From NCBI GenBank assembly GCA_016712625.1, contig JADJQQ010000002.1:1-64000 (forward strand): a stretch of DNA of 64,000 bases, in the 5' to 3' direction. Numbering within the stretch: position 1 is the first letter of the stretch; each line of letters starts with the position of its first letter. This document shows, piece by piece, positions 25,575 to 34,842 of this stretch. The notes below the pieces were generated by a model. The model saw only the letters and a list, made by a program, of their open reading frames with translations. It was not told where the DNA came from and did no database searches. This DNA is from Candidatus Competibacteraceae bacterium. GTDB taxonomy: Bacteria; Pseudomonadota; Gammaproteobacteria; Competibacterales; Competibacteraceae. A program made the position numbers and the translations under genes.

Positions 25575-26018
25575 ATGCAACCCATTTATCATACCGTCAG
25601 CTTCTTAAGTCTTTGTGGGTTGTTATCCCTTAGCACCGCGCAAACCGCCAATCTCGACTCACCCGCCGGACAATGGAAAACCATCGACGATCAATCCGGC
25701 AAGCCCAAAAGCATCGTGCAGATCACTGAAGACAACGGCGTGCTGACCGGCAAAATCGTGCAATTGCTGGAAGGCGCTTCGGAAACAACATGCGGTAAAT
25801 GCGAGGGCGATTTAAAAGATAAACCGCTGGTCGGCATGAAGATTTTATGGGATTTGAGGAAAGACGGCAGTGAGTGGACGGATGGCAAGATTTTCAATCC
25901 GGCCGATGGCGGCACTTATCGTTCTAAAGCCAAGCTGATTGATGGCGGAAAAATGCTAGAGGTGACTGGTTCGTGGCTGTTCGTCAAGCGCAGCCAAAAA
26001 TGGCTGCGCATCGAATGA
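25575..26018 (+). CDS. Secreted DUF2147 protein
   Basis: The 147-residue product has a signal peptide (MQPIYHTVSFLSLCGLLSLS with TAQTA near the cleavage site) and the DUF2147 core: SPAGQWKTIDDQSGKPKSIV, NGVLTGKIVQLLEG, CGKCEGDLKDKPLVGMKILW and GKIFNPADGGTYRSKAKL. The family forms lipocalin-like barrels in the periplasm; its role is not known. The C-terminal SWLFVKRSQKWLRIE keeps the usual tryptophan. GAGGA lies 11 bases upstream of the chosen ATG. Confidence 0.85.
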   Translation: MQPIYHTVSFLSLCGLLSLSTAQTANLDSPAGQWKTIDDQSGKPKSIVQITEDNGVLTGKIVQLLEGASETTCGKCEGDLKDKPLVGMKILWDLRKDGSEWTDGKIFNPADGGTYRSKAKLIDGGKMLEVTGSWLFVKRSQKWLRIE

Positions 26019-26058
26019 ACGCTTTCTCCAAAGCAGATCAAAACCATTGTCACTGGTT

Positions 26059-27069
26059 ATGAATAAACCCCTCATCGCCATCAGCTTGGGCGATCCCGCC
26101 GGGATCGGCCCCGAAATCCTGGTTCGCACCGTCGCCGATGCATCGGTCAATCAAGTCGCCCGCTGCGTGGCATACGGCGACGCGCGGGTGATCGAAAAGG
26201 CGGTGCGGGAAGCGAAACTGGATTTGACGGTGCGCGCCATCGGAAAGCCCGCCGAAGCGCTGTTCGCGCCGCGTTCGATTGAGGTCATCGACTTGGCCAA
26301 CGCCGATCCCGCTGTGTTCGAACCGGGCCAAGTGCAGGCACTGTGCGGCAAAGCGGCCTGGGAATACATCGAAGCGATGGTGCGGGCTGCCTTGCGCGGT
26401 GAGGTGGAAGTCGTCAACACCGCCCCAATCAACAAGGAATCGATTCAGGCCGCGCATATTCCGCACATCGGCCATACCGAGATGCTGGCCGCGCTGACCG
26501 GCGCTCATGATCCGCTGACTATGTTCGAGACGCTGGGCTTGCGGGTGTTTTTCTTAAGCCGCCACGTCTCGCTGCGTAAATCTTGCGATCTGGTCACCCA
26601 GGCGCGGTTGCTGGATTACATTGAACGCTGCCAGCAGGCGATGGATCGGCTGGGGCTGGGCGGCGGCGAACTGGCCGTGGCCGGGCTGAATCCGCACAGC
26701 GGCGAGCACGGGCTGTTCGGGGACGAGGAAGTCAAGGAAGTCATGCCCGCCATCGAGGAAGCGCGGAAACGCGGCTTTCGGGTGGTCGGCCCCATCGGCG
26801 CGGATTCGGTGTTCCATCAGGCCAAAATCGGCCGCTACGCCGCCGTCCTTTCGCTGTACCACGATCAGGGTCATATCGCCACTAAAACTTTGGATTTCGA
26901 GCGCACGATCTCGCTCACCCTAGGGCTACCGTTTCTACGCACCAGCGTCGATCACGGCACTGCTTTCGACATCGCCTGGCAGGGTAAGGCCAGCGCGGTG
27001 AGCATGATCGAATCAATGCGGGTGGCGGCCCGCTACGCGCCTGCCTATCAACGTTCGGCGGCGCGCTAG
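26059..27069 (+). CDS. pdxA: PdxA/PdxA2-like 4-phospho-hydroxyacid dehydrogenase
   Basis: The 336-residue enzyme has all PdxA blocks: ISLGDPAGIGPEI at the N-terminus, NTAPINKESIQAAHIPHIGHTE, the metal histidine in the latter, GLNPHSGEHGLFGDEE, GPIGADSVFHQ and LYHDQGHIATKTLDF, SVDHGTAFDIAWQGKA. PdxA oxidises 4-phosphohydroxy-threonine in B6 synthesis; PdxA2 paralogues oxidise 4-phospho-D-threonate or erythronate in sugar-acid catabolism. Its location beside a hydroxyacid dehydrogenase, TRAP transporter and transketolase halves suggests the catabolic version, although it is convergent with, not cotranscribed with, that cluster. Start chosen at MNKPLIAISLG; ATG 26047 is possible. Confidence 0.85.
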   Translation: MNKPLIAISLGDPAGIGPEILVRTVADASVNQVARCVAYGDARVIEKAVREAKLDLTVRAIGKPAEALFAPRSIEVIDLANADPAVFEPGQVQALCGKAAWEYIEAMVRAALRGEVEVVNTAPINKESIQAAHIPHIGHTEMLAALTGAHDPLTMFETLGLRVFFLSRHVSLRKSCDLVTQARLLDYIERCQQAMDRLGLGGGELAVAGLNPHSGEHGLFGDEEVKEVMPAIEEARKRGFRVVGPIGADSVFHQAKIGRYAAVLSLYHDQGHIATKTLDFERTISLTLGLPFLRTSVDHGTAFDIAWQGKASAVSMIESMRVAARYAPAYQRSAAR

Positions 27070-27077
27070 CGCGATTC

Positions 27078-28031
27078 CTAAAGCAGATTCCTCGGTGTGC
27101 CGGCGACGAACTGTTCGATGTTGTCGATCAGTTGATCGGCCAACGCCTGTTGCGCCTCGTCCGAGGCCCAAGCGATGTGTGGCGTCAGGATGACGTTCGG
27201 CCGCCCCGCGATTTGCATGAGCGGATTATCCAAAGCGGGCGGTTCTCCCACCGTGACATCGAAGCCCGCGCCGCTGATAATTTTTTCATCCAGCGCCCGC
27301 ACCAGATCATCTTCATTGACCAAACCGCCGCGCGCCGTGTTGATCAACAACGGCTTACGCTTCATTGCGAGAAATTCGGGCATCGCGATCATATTGCGGG
27401 TTTCGGCGGTGAGCGGACTGTGCACCGTGATGATATCGCTGGTTTCAAGCATTTCGGCCCACGGCGTGTAAAGAGGGCCCAAGCCCGTTTTACCCTTATG
27501 GGCCGCGAACAACGGCGTCATGCCGAAGGCACGGGCGATTTCCGCGACCCGCTGTCCTAAAACGCCCTCGCCGATGATGCCGAGACGCGCGCCTTGCAAA
27601 TCGTGGATCGGGTGATTGAAAAAACAGAACTGGCCGGATTTCTGCCACTCGCCGGCGAGCACGTCCTCGCGAAAGGCAACGAGGTTCCGACGGAGCGCCA
27701 GAATCAGCGCAAAGGTATGTTCGGGGACCGTATTGACCGCGTAGCCCCGAATATTGCTGACCGCGATTCCCTGGCCCTGGCAAGCCGCTTTGTCGATACA
27801 GTCGGTGCCGGTGGCGGCAATGGCGATCAACCGCAAAGTCGACAATTGCCCCAACATTTCCGCGTTTAGCGCAACCTTATTAGTGATCGCAACGGTCGCG
27901 TCGCGCAGGCGCGCGACCACTTCGTCAGGTTGCGTGCGCGGATATTCGGCGTATTCGTGCGCGAAATCGGGACGGCGCAGATGAATTTGAGGCGCGAGCG
28001 TTTCGCGATCTAAAAAGACGATTTTTTCCAT
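27078..28031 (-). CDS. D-2-hydroxyacid dehydrogenase, hydroxypyruvate-reductase type
   Basis: About 317 residues of the 2-hydroxyacid dehydrogenase family, starting MEKIVFLDRETLAPQ, the usual opening of glycerate dehydrogenases. NAD binding is by GARLGIIGEGVLGQRVAEI, the catalytic arginine lies in LLINTARGGLVNEDDL, the glutamate in GAGFDVTVGEPPALDNPL and the histidine in VILTPHIAWAS. In this cluster it would reduce hydroxypyruvate, glyoxylate or tartronate semialdehyde-type products. It is the last gene of the minus-strand operon after dctM. Confidence 0.88.
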   Translation of the reverse strand: MEKIVFLDRETLAPQIHLRRPDFAHEYAEYPRTQPDEVVARLRDATVAITNKVALNAEMLGQLSTLRLIAIAATGTDCIDKAACQGQGIAVSNIRGYAVNTVPEHTFALILALRRNLVAFREDVLAGEWQKSGQFCFFNHPIHDLQGARLGIIGEGVLGQRVAEIARAFGMTPLFAAHKGKTGLGPLYTPWAEMLETSDIITVHSPLTAETRNMIAMPEFLAMKRKPLLINTARGGLVNEDDLVRALDEKIISGAGFDVTVGEPPALDNPLMQIAGRPNVILTPHIAWASDEAQQALADQLIDNIEQFVAGTPRNLL

Positions 28032-28101
28032 GCTCGATTCTTTGACAGCCTCCCCGAAGGGAGGCATGGCGGGAGAGATACAACGAGAACCGGTGAGCTG
28101 G

Positions 28102-29358
28102 CTAGATAGTCAGGAAAGGCACATAGCTGAACATCAGCACGATAGCGAGCGCCACGGTGTAAAAGGGCAACAGTTCGCGACTCGCTCCCAGAATGGAGGT
28201 CTGAGCGATGGAACTACTGATGAACAGCGTCGTACCCACCGGTGGTGTATACAAGCCAATGGCCAGCGTCAGCACCATCACCAACCCAAGTTGCGTCAAA
28301 TCCAGGTTAATGGCCTGAGCGAGCGGTACGAAAATGGGGCCTAGCAGCAGGATGGCGGCCGGTAAATCGATGAACATGCCCGCCACCAACATGATCAACA
28401 CCATCGCCAGAATGATCAGCCACGGTTGCCGCAAGGTTTCCAAACACCAAGCCGCAAAGGTCTGCGGGACTTGCGCATATGTCATCAGCCAACCCACTAT
28501 CGCTGACCCCATGATCACCAGCATCACCACGCCAGTGGCTCCACCCGCGGCGATCAGCGCCTGCGCGAAGCGCTTAAACGTCATATCGCGGTAGATGAAG
28601 ATGCCCGCCGCCAACGCATAGAACACCGCGATCACTGACACTTCAGTCGGTGTTGCAATGCCGAAGCGCAACAACACCAAGATCATCAGCGGCATCGCCA
28701 GCGCGGGCAGCGCTTCGATAAACAGCTTGCGGCATTTCGCGCCATCGAAGGGATGTGCCGTGTAAGGGAATCCGCGCAACCGCGCCGAGACGTTGCATAC
28801 GCCAACGAAACCGGCGGTCAGCAACAGACCCGGTAGCAACCCGGCCACGAACAAGTCAGCAATAGATACATTCGATACCAGCGAGTACAGGATGAACGGG
28901 ATCGACGGCGGAATCAGGATCGCAATCGAAGCGGCCGCCGCGTTGTTGGCGGCAGTGAAAGCGGGCGGATAACCTTCGCGCTTCTGCCAGGGGATCAACA
29001 TGCCGCCGAGCGCGGTGGCGTCAGCGACCGCCGAGCCGGACACGCCGCCGAACACGCAACTGCCCACCACGCTGACCGAACCGAGACCGCCACGATAGCG
29101 TTGCACCAGTTCGGTGGCAAAGCCAATCAACTTTTCACCGAGTTTGCCACTCATCATCAAGCTGCCCGATAGTATAAAGAAGGGCAATGCCAACATAGGG
29201 AAGGATTGGGTTTGATTGACCATCTGCTGGGCGACCAACAGCACCGGCATTTCGCCGCTAAACAGGATCGCGCTACCGGAGGCAATCACCAGCACATGGG
29301 CGACCGGAATCGCCAGCGCCAGCAGAATAAAAAACACCAGGATCATCACCAGGATCAT
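28102..29358 (-). CDS. dctM: TRAP transporter large membrane subunit
   Basis: DctM carries the transport path of tripartite ATP-independent periplasmic importers for organic acids. The 418-residue protein is very hydrophobic with about twelve segments; SGSAVADATALGGMLIPWQK and AANNAAAASIAILIPPSIPF are family signatures. Its ATG overlaps the dctQ stop. Last residues FMFSYVPFLTI. Likely co-transcribed with dctQ, dctP and the SDR/transketolase genes upstream. Confidence 0.93.
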   Translation of the reverse strand: MILVMILVFFILLALAIPVAHVLVIASGSAILFSGEMPVLLVAQQMVNQTQSFPMLALPFFILSGSLMMSGKLGEKLIGFATELVQRYRGGLGSVSVVGSCVFGGVSGSAVADATALGGMLIPWQKREGYPPAFTAANNAAAASIAILIPPSIPFILYSLVSNVSIADLFVAGLLPGLLLTAGFVGVCNVSARLRGFPYTAHPFDGAKCRKLFIEALPALAMPLMILVLLRFGIATPTEVSVIAVFYALAAGIFIYRDMTFKRFAQALIAAGGATGVVMLVIMGSAIVGWLMTYAQVPQTFAAWCLETLRQPWLIILAMVLIMLVAGMFIDLPAAILLLGPIFVPLAQAINLDLTQLGLVMVLTLAIGLYTPPVGTTLFISSSIAQTSILGASRELLPFYTVALAIVLMFSYVPFLTI

Positions 29359-29915
29359 TGGACGCTCTCCTCTGGATTACCTTGCGGCCGGGCATCCGCG
29401 CCCAGCACCCACACCCGTATGGCGATTAACAGCGAGCCAACGGCAGTCAACACCGATCCCGCCGCCAAGGCGTAAAAAGGCAAGCTGCCAGGCGTGCCGA
29501 GTACCGGGTTGCGCTCGGAGGCGGCGAGATCGGCTACCTCCATCGCCACGTCGGTGAGGTACAGATAGGCCAAGCACACCGCCACATTGGTCACGACCAC
29601 TAGAATGCGTAGCGCTCCCTTCGACAGGGATTGATGGATCAGATCGACTGCGATGTGGTTGCCGCTCTGTACCGCCAGCACGACCCCGGCCATGATGAAC
29701 CAGGCGAACAGTTGCTTTGGCACTTCCTCGGCCCAGTCCACCCCGCCGACGCTGATCAGATAGCGGGCCATCACGCCAATGCCGATGGAGACGAGGAGCG
29801 CGGCGCCAGTGCTTAGCACGACGCCGCGGCACACCGTTCCCATCCAGCGGTCAACAGCGTCGACCCAGGTGATGATCGACGGTGTTGCGGTTGGAGCAGG
29901 AGACGTTATGCTCAT
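29355..29915 (-). CDS. dctQ: TRAP transporter small membrane subunit
   Basis: A 186-residue protein with four hydrophobic helices, carrying WAEEVPKQLFAWFIMAGVVL and GNHIAVDLIHQSL, the conserved E/W and HI-VD blocks of DctQ. It lies four bases after dctP and overlaps dctM by four bases. It partners DctM and the periplasmic DctP below. Confidence 0.92.
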   Translation of the reverse strand: MSITSPAPTATPSIITWVDAVDRWMGTVCRGVVLSTGAALLVSIGIGVMARYLISVGGVDWAEEVPKQLFAWFIMAGVVLAVQSGNHIAVDLIHQSLSKGALRILVVVTNVAVCLAYLYLTDVAMEVADLAASERNPVLGTPGSLPFYALAAGSVLTAVGSLLIAIRVWVLGADARPQGNPEESVQ

Positions 29916-29918
29916 GGA

Positions 29919-30941
29919 TCATCCCCCGGCAGCCACGCGCAGCTCCTTGACGAAGCTACCAAACGGCTTTTCTTGCCACTTGTCGTAGACACTCGCCGTG
30001 CGTTGCCGGAACGCAGGCACATCGACATCGCTGATTACCAGGTTGGAATTGGCCCGGTACTCGGTCAGCAACTTGGCGTTGGCGCTATTTGATAGCTCAA
30101 GCTGCATGGCGCTCACTTCCGCCATGGCCTCCTGCACCACGGTCTTTAATTTCGCATCCAAGCGGCCCCAGGCCATCTTTGACATCAGCACCGGATTACA
30201 CTCCCATTTGTGGCCGGTCAGGCTGATGTATTTGTTGACCTCTTGCAGCTTGTTGGCGGCGATGTTGGTCAACGGGTTCTCCTGGCCATCCACCACGCCC
30301 TGCTGGAGAGCAACGTACAGTTCGGCGAAGGCAATTTGCGCGGTGGCCGCGCCCAGTGTCTGGAAGATGTCGATGGTCATCGGATCTGGGGGTGTGCGGA
30401 TCTTCAGCCCTTTCAGATCGTCGGGCACCTTAACGGCGCGCTTGCTGTTGGTGAGATGGCGGATGCCATTATCCCAGTACCCCAGCGGCACCAAGCCAAC
30501 CGCCTCGAATTTCGCGCGAAGTTGCTCACCGATTTTGCCCTGGAGCAGTTTGATGCCTGCCGCGCTGTCAGCCACCAAGAAGGGCAATCCGAGCGCGGCC
30601 AGTTCAGGGACGATGGCCGAGGTTGCGCCCTGACTATTGGCGGAAATGGCCAGCGCCCCAGTGCGTAGGCTGGTCAGCATCGCCGCATCGTCGCCGAGTT
30701 GCGCCGAGCCAGCCACCGTGACGTTGATCGCGCCGCCGCTGCGCTCCTTGACCAGTTCGGCGAACTTGTCCGCCGCCACCGAGCGTGGATTGCCCGGCGA
30801 GGCCCCGTGTCCGAAGGTCAGGCGGATCGGATCGGCCGCCCCTACAATCGCGGGCGCGCCCACAATGGCGGTCGCCGCGCCGACCAAGGCGGTATTACGC
30901 AGAAAAGCGCGACGGGTCATATTGAACGATTGGTCTTTCAT
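29919..30941 (-). CDS. dctP: TRAP transporter periplasmic solute-binding protein, Tat-exported
   Basis: The 340-residue receptor has a twin-arginine signal (MTRRAFLRNTALVGAATAIV, cleavage after VGA near residue 34). The binding-protein core includes GHGASPGNPRSVAADKFAEL, NGIRHLTNSKRAVKVPDDLK, GLKIRTPPDPM with the substrate-binding arginine, and FAELYVALQQGVVDGQENPL. The ligand is probably a small carboxylate such as a sugar acid; the arginine that pairs with carboxylates is kept. The upstream ATG at 30941 is used, though MTRRAF (21 bases on) could also start. Confidence 0.93.
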   Translation of the reverse strand: MKDQSFNMTRRAFLRNTALVGAATAIVGAPAIVGAADPIRLTFGHGASPGNPRSVAADKFAELVKERSGGAINVTVAGSAQLGDDAAMLTSLRTGALAISANSQGATSAIVPELAALGLPFLVADSAAGIKLLQGKIGEQLRAKFEAVGLVPLGYWDNGIRHLTNSKRAVKVPDDLKGLKIRTPPDPMTIDIFQTLGAATAQIAFAELYVALQQGVVDGQENPLTNIAANKLQEVNKYISLTGHKWECNPVLMSKMAWGRLDAKLKTVVQEAMAEVSAMQLELSNSANAKLLTEYRANSNLVISDVDVPAFRQRTASVYDKWQEKPFGSFVKELRVAAGG

Positions 30942-30994
30942 GATCTTCTCCTTTGGTTTTTTGGGTTTGCCGCGAAGGCTGTGGGAAGCTCGGG

Positions 30995-31759
30995 TTAGCC
31001 GTGAATCAACATGCCGCCGTTAACATCAATGACTGCACCGGTGATGTAGGCGGACAAATCCGAGGCGAGGAACAGGTAAGCGCCGGCCACGTCATCAGCG
31101 GCGCCCAAGCGGTTTAGAGGGATAGTGCGGGCAATCTCTGCCTTCTGCTCGTCGCTGATCTTGCCCTTACTGATATCGGTGTTGATCAAACCGGGGGTCA
31201 CGCAATTGACGCGGATGCCGTCCGGGCCAAGTTCGCGCGCCATCGCCTTGGCCAAGCCGAGCACGCCGGCCTTGGCCGCCGAGTAGTGCGGCCCGCCCAG
31301 AATGCCGCCGCCGCGCTGGGCCGATACCGAGGACATGCAGGCGATCGAACCCGCTTTCTGTTTCAGCATCTGCGGAAGCACCGCCTGCGACAGGTACAAA
31401 ACGCCACGCAGGTTGACATCGAGAATGCGTTCCCAACTGGCCGGGTCGATGTCGAGCGTTTTCGCTGGCTGGGTGATGCCGGCGTTATTGATCAAGATGT
31501 CGATCTGGCCGAACTCGGCCACGGCCTGCGCCGCCGCGCGCTCGCAGGCGGCCTTGTCGGCCACGTTGCAGGCGTAGCCGCGATGGTCGGAACCGATCGC
31601 GGCGGCGGCGGCGGCGGCGGCGTCGCCGTCGAGGTCGAGAATGACCACCTTAGCCCCGTGTTTGGCGAACAGGTGAGCGGTGGCTAGGCCGATGCCGCGC
31701 GCTGATGCCGCGCCAGAGATCATCGCGACCTTGCCATCGAGAAGCAGTGCGTTGGACAT
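30995..31759 (-). CDS. Short-chain dehydrogenase/reductase
   Basis: A classical SDR of about 254 residues: nucleotide site SGAASARGIGLATAHLF (TGxxxGxG variant), NNAG in ILINNAGITQP, active-site serine in SSVSAQRGG, YSAAK catalytic pair in GGPHYSAAKAGVLG, and the C-terminal GAVIDVNGGMLIHG. The acidic residue after strand 2 (ILDLDGD) indicates NAD(H). AGGAGG lies ten bases before the ATG at 31759. In the operon it may oxidise the imported polyol acid or its product. Substrate unknown. Confidence 0.88.
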   Translation of the reverse strand: MSNALLLDGKVAMISGAASARGIGLATAHLFAKHGAKVVILDLDGDAAAAAAAAIGSDHRGYACNVADKAACERAAAQAVAEFGQIDILINNAGITQPAKTLDIDPASWERILDVNLRGVLYLSQAVLPQMLKQKAGSIACMSSVSAQRGGGILGGPHYSAAKAGVLGLAKAMARELGPDGIRVNCVTPGLINTDISKGKISDEQKAEIARTIPLNRLGAADDVAGAYLFLASDLSAYITGAVIDVNGGMLIHG

Positions 31760-31820
31760 GAAGTTTTTTCCTCCTAACAAGCGGCGCTGGAGCGCCGGAC
31801 TTTACGAGTGAGACGGGGAA

Positions 31821-32819
31821 TCAACCGAGCCAACCCTTAATGGTTTCGGCCATCGCCTTGGCGGAGATGCCGTAACGGTCATGCAGGGTCGGCAGCGCGC
31901 CAGCCGCCAGAAAAGCGTCGGGCAGCGCGATTTGCTTGAAAGGAGGCGCGACACCGTTGCACAACAGCGCCGTGGCCACCGCCTCGCCGAGACCGCCGAT
32001 TTCGGTGTGGTTCTCCGCGACCGCCACCAACCGACCGGAACGACCGACCTCTTGCAGGATGGTGGGAACGTCGAGCGGTTTGAGCGTCGGCACATGCAGC
32101 ACGCCAACGTCCACGCTGTCCTTTCGCAGCAAATCCGCCGCTTCGAGCGCACGCATCGTCATCAGGCCGGTCGAAATCACCAACGCATCATTGCCATCAC
32201 GCAGCAGCTTGGCCTTGCCGACTTCGAACTGGTAGTTGTACTCGTCGAGCACCAGCGGCACGTTGCCGCGCAGCAGCCGCATGTAGACCGGCCCTTTGTG
32301 GGCGGCGATGGCGGGCACGGCCTGTTCGATCTCCAGCGCATCGCAAGGATCGATGACCGTCATGCGGGGCATCGCCCGCATCAGAGCGAGATCTTCGGCG
32401 GCTTGATGACTCGGGCCATAGCCGGTGGTCAGGCCCGGCAGCGCGCAGATGATCTTGACGTCGAGATTGTCCTCGGCGATGGTCTGATGAATGAAGTCGT
32501 AGGCGCGGCGAGTGCCGAACACCGCGTAGGTGGTCGCGAACGGCACGACGCCTTCGTGCGCCATGCCGGCGGCGGCTCCCATCAGCAGCTGCTCGGCCAT
32601 GCCCATCTCATAAAACCGATCGGGAAAGGCTTGGGCGAAGATGTGCAAGTCGGTGTATTTGGATAGATCGGCCGTCATGCCCACGATGTCGGGGCGAGTC
32701 TGGGCCAGTTCGACCAAGGCGTAGCCGAAAGGCGCGGACTTGGTGCGTTGGCCTTCGGCCGCAATCGAGGCGATCATGGCCGAAGTCTTCAGGCGCGGTT
32801 TTTCAGTTATCGTGCTCAT
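31821..32819 (-). CDS. Transketolase, C-terminal (pyrimidine-binding) half
   Basis: About 332 residues forming the Pyr and C-terminal domains of a split transketolase. Blocks include GMTADLSKYTDLHIFAQAFP, FYEMGMAEQLLMGAAAGMAH with the catalytic glutamate that activates thiamine diphosphate, and GLTTGYGPSHQAAEDLALMR. The chosen ATG overlaps the stop of the N-terminal half (ATGA), so the two subunits are translationally coupled. Split transketolases occur in dedicated catabolic pathways (for example apulose-4-phosphate or sulfosugar use). Confidence 0.9.
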   Translation of the reverse strand: MSTITEKPRLKTSAMIASIAAEGQRTKSAPFGYALVELAQTRPDIVGMTADLSKYTDLHIFAQAFPDRFYEMGMAEQLLMGAAAGMAHEGVVPFATTYAVFGTRRAYDFIHQTIAEDNLDVKIICALPGLTTGYGPSHQAAEDLALMRAMPRMTVIDPCDALEIEQAVPAIAAHKGPVYMRLLRGNVPLVLDEYNYQFEVGKAKLLRDGNDALVISTGLMTMRALEAADLLRKDSVDVGVLHVPTLKPLDVPTILQEVGRSGRLVAVAENHTEIGGLGEAVATALLCNGVAPPFKQIALPDAFLAAGALPTLHDRYGISAKAMAETIKGWLG

Positions 32820-33661
32820 GCGTTTCTCCCTTCGTCCAGGGCGGCGAGGGCCAGTTGCCATTCGTGTGGATCGACGCGGATGAAGTGATTTTTCTCGCGG
32901 GCTTCCAAGAACGGTACGCCGCAGCCCATCCGGGTGTCGCAGATGATCATGCGCGGTTGCGGTTCGGGATGGTGGCGGGCCGCGTCAAAAGCGGCGATCA
33001 CGGTGTCGAGATCGTTGCCGTCGATCCGTTGGGTGAACCAGCCGAACGCCTTGAGCTTGTCGGCCAGCGGCTCGAACGCGAGTACCTGAGACGACGGCCC
33101 GTCGGCCTGCTGGTTGTTCACATCGACGATGGCGATCAAGTTGTCGAGCTTCCAATGGCTGGCTGAGAGCATCGCTTCCCACATGGAGCCTTCGTCTAGT
33201 TCGCCGTCGGAAAACAGCGTGTAAACGAACGATTTGGAACCCTTGCGCTTAAGGCCCAGGCAGCGCCCAACGGCGATGGGAAGGCCTTGCCCTAGCGAGC
33301 CGCCCGACATTTCCATGCCGGGTGTGTAGCTGGCCATGCCGGACATCGGTAACCGGCTGTCGTCGCTGCCGTAGGTCTCGATTTCATCGGCGGAAATGAT
33401 CCCGGCTTCGATCAAAGCGCCGTAGAGCGCGATGGCGTAGTGCCCATTGGATAGTAGGAATCGGTCACGCCCTTCCCATTCCGGGTCGTCGGGGCGATAG
33501 ATCATGGCGTGGAAATAAGCCACGGCCAGCACGTCGGCGATGTCAAGCGCCTGGGCGACGTAGCCTTGGCCTTGGACTTCGCCCATCAATACGGAATTGC
33601 GGCGGACGCGGTAGGCTCGCTCGGCAAGCTGGATGCGGTCGGCCGTTACGCTGGTATTCAC
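32816..33661 (-). CDS. Transketolase, N-terminal (thiamine diphosphate-binding) half
   Basis: About 281 residues: DPEWEGRDRFLLSNGHYAIA, GMEMSGGSLGQGLPIAVGRC, and the Mg-diphosphate site LFSDGELDEGSMWEAMLSA (GDGEL-like, with N in VDVNNQQADG). It begins at a GTG at 33661 after AGGAGG. It pairs with the C-terminal half encoded immediately downstream. First gene of the operon, divergent from the LysR gene. A C2 ketol transfer reaction on an imported compound's product is the likely role; the specific donor cannot be told. Confidence 0.9.
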   Translation of the reverse strand: MNTSVTADRIQLAERAYRVRRNSVLMGEVQGQGYVAQALDIADVLAVAYFHAMIYRPDDPEWEGRDRFLLSNGHYAIALYGALIEAGIISADEIETYGSDDSRLPMSGMASYTPGMEMSGGSLGQGLPIAVGRCLGLKRKGSKSFVYTLFSDGELDEGSMWEAMLSASHWKLDNLIAIVDVNNQQADGPSSQVLAFEPLADKLKAFGWFTQRIDGNDLDTVIAAFDAARHHPEPQPRMIICDTRMGCGVPFLEAREKNHFIRVDPHEWQLALAALDEGRNA

Positions 33662-33809
33662 ATGGTCCTCCTGATCACCGTCGCCGGCGCGCATCGGTGG
33701 ATGAACCGGCGTTTGGGAATCGATAGCTCTATGGTGTTTTTTTCTCGCAGATCAACGATCTAGCGCTATCAAGCGCGGCTGTCCCGCGAGTAACCAAAAG
33801 AATATAGAC

Positions 33810-33827
33810 TTGAATTAATCCAGTCAA
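33810..33827. promoter_or_regulatory. Inverted repeat in the LysR/transketolase divergent region, candidate LysR site
   Basis: TTGA-N10-TCAA, a T-N11-A-type dyad typical of LysR-family binding sites, lies about 50 bases upstream of the lysR start in an AT-rich divergent region of 214 bases. No confident -35/-10 is called. Confidence 0.4.
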
Positions 33828-33875
33828 AAGAGTAATTTAGAGAAAAAGATGAATTGAATTCACTTAAATGCTGCC

Positions 33876-34790
33876 ATGCAAAAAATAATCTCGTTCAAAG
33901 CGATACAAACCTTTGAAGCAGCGGCTAGACTCTCCTCGTTCGCGTTGGCGGCGGAAGAACTTTTTGTCACACCTTCCGCCATCAGCCACCAAATCAAGTT
34001 GCTGGAAGAAGAGATCGGAGTGCGCCTGTTTCATCGCGTGCACCGATCCGTGGTCCTGACGGATGTGGGCAGGCGCTATGCGCACGAGATTGCCGCCGCT
34101 TTCGCCCGGATCGAGGCGGCAACGAGAAATACAGGATGCACGGAAAAGAGCGATATCCTGACCGTGCATTCGGCTCCCAGCATTGCGGCGCAATGGCTGA
34201 TGCCGCGTCTGGCCCGATTCAGCGCCTTGTACCCCGACATTGATGTCAGCGTGCATGCCTCCACCGATCTCGTGAACCTGACGGATGAGCGGCTTGATGT
34301 CGATATTCGCTACGGCCCGATACCGCTGCATCCGACCGGCACGCTGGTGCTGACGTTACCCCCGGAAACCATCGTTCCACTGTCCGCCCCACAGCTTGCC
34401 AACGGGAATCACCCAATCCGGACGGTGGCCGATTTACGACATCACACCCTGATTCACAGTGAAATTTGTCTGGTGCGCTGGCGCGATTGGTTGCGCGATT
34501 ATGAGAAAGTCAAATTGGATATCACGCGCGGCCCTCGCTTTGATCGTTCGTTCATGGCGATCAGCGCGGCGGTGGATGGGCGCGGCGTCTGCCTCGAAAG
34601 CTTGCTGCTGGCGGAGCGCGAACTCGAAGCGGGAAAGCTGGTCGCGCCTTTGGGGTTGGACGGGCCGAAGGTCTCGGGCTACACCTTCAACGTGCTGAAA
34701 TCTCGGGCGGATCTTCCCAAGATCAAGAATTTTCAGGAATGGCTGTTCGCGGAGCTGGCAGTCGGCTCCAAATGGCGGAACTATAAATAG
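33876..34790 (+). CDS. LysR-family regulator, GcvA type
   Basis: The 304-residue protein starts with a wHTH: FKAIQTFEAAARLSSFALAA, ELFVTPSAISHQIKLLEEEI, GVRLFHRVHRSVVLTDVGRR. The effector domain has LTVHSAPSIAAQWLMPRLARF and RLDVDIRYGPIP, characteristic of the GcvA/AmpR subgroup. Divergence from the transketolase-TRAP operon implies that it controls that operon, probably in response to the transported acid or an intermediate. Confidence 0.9.
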   Translation: MQKIISFKAIQTFEAAARLSSFALAAEELFVTPSAISHQIKLLEEEIGVRLFHRVHRSVVLTDVGRRYAHEIAAAFARIEAATRNTGCTEKSDILTVHSAPSIAAQWLMPRLARFSALYPDIDVSVHASTDLVNLTDERLDVDIRYGPIPLHPTGTLVLTLPPETIVPLSAPQLANGNHPIRTVADLRHHTLIHSEICLVRWRDWLRDYEKVKLDITRGPRFDRSFMAISAAVDGRGVCLESLLLAERELEAGKLVAPLGLDGPKVSGYTFNVLKSRADLPKIKNFQEWLFAELAVGSKWRNYK

Positions 34791-34842
34791 TTGTCAGTAA
34801 AGATAGCCAGATGTCGTTCGTCCAGTGCCTCCCAAGCGCTTC

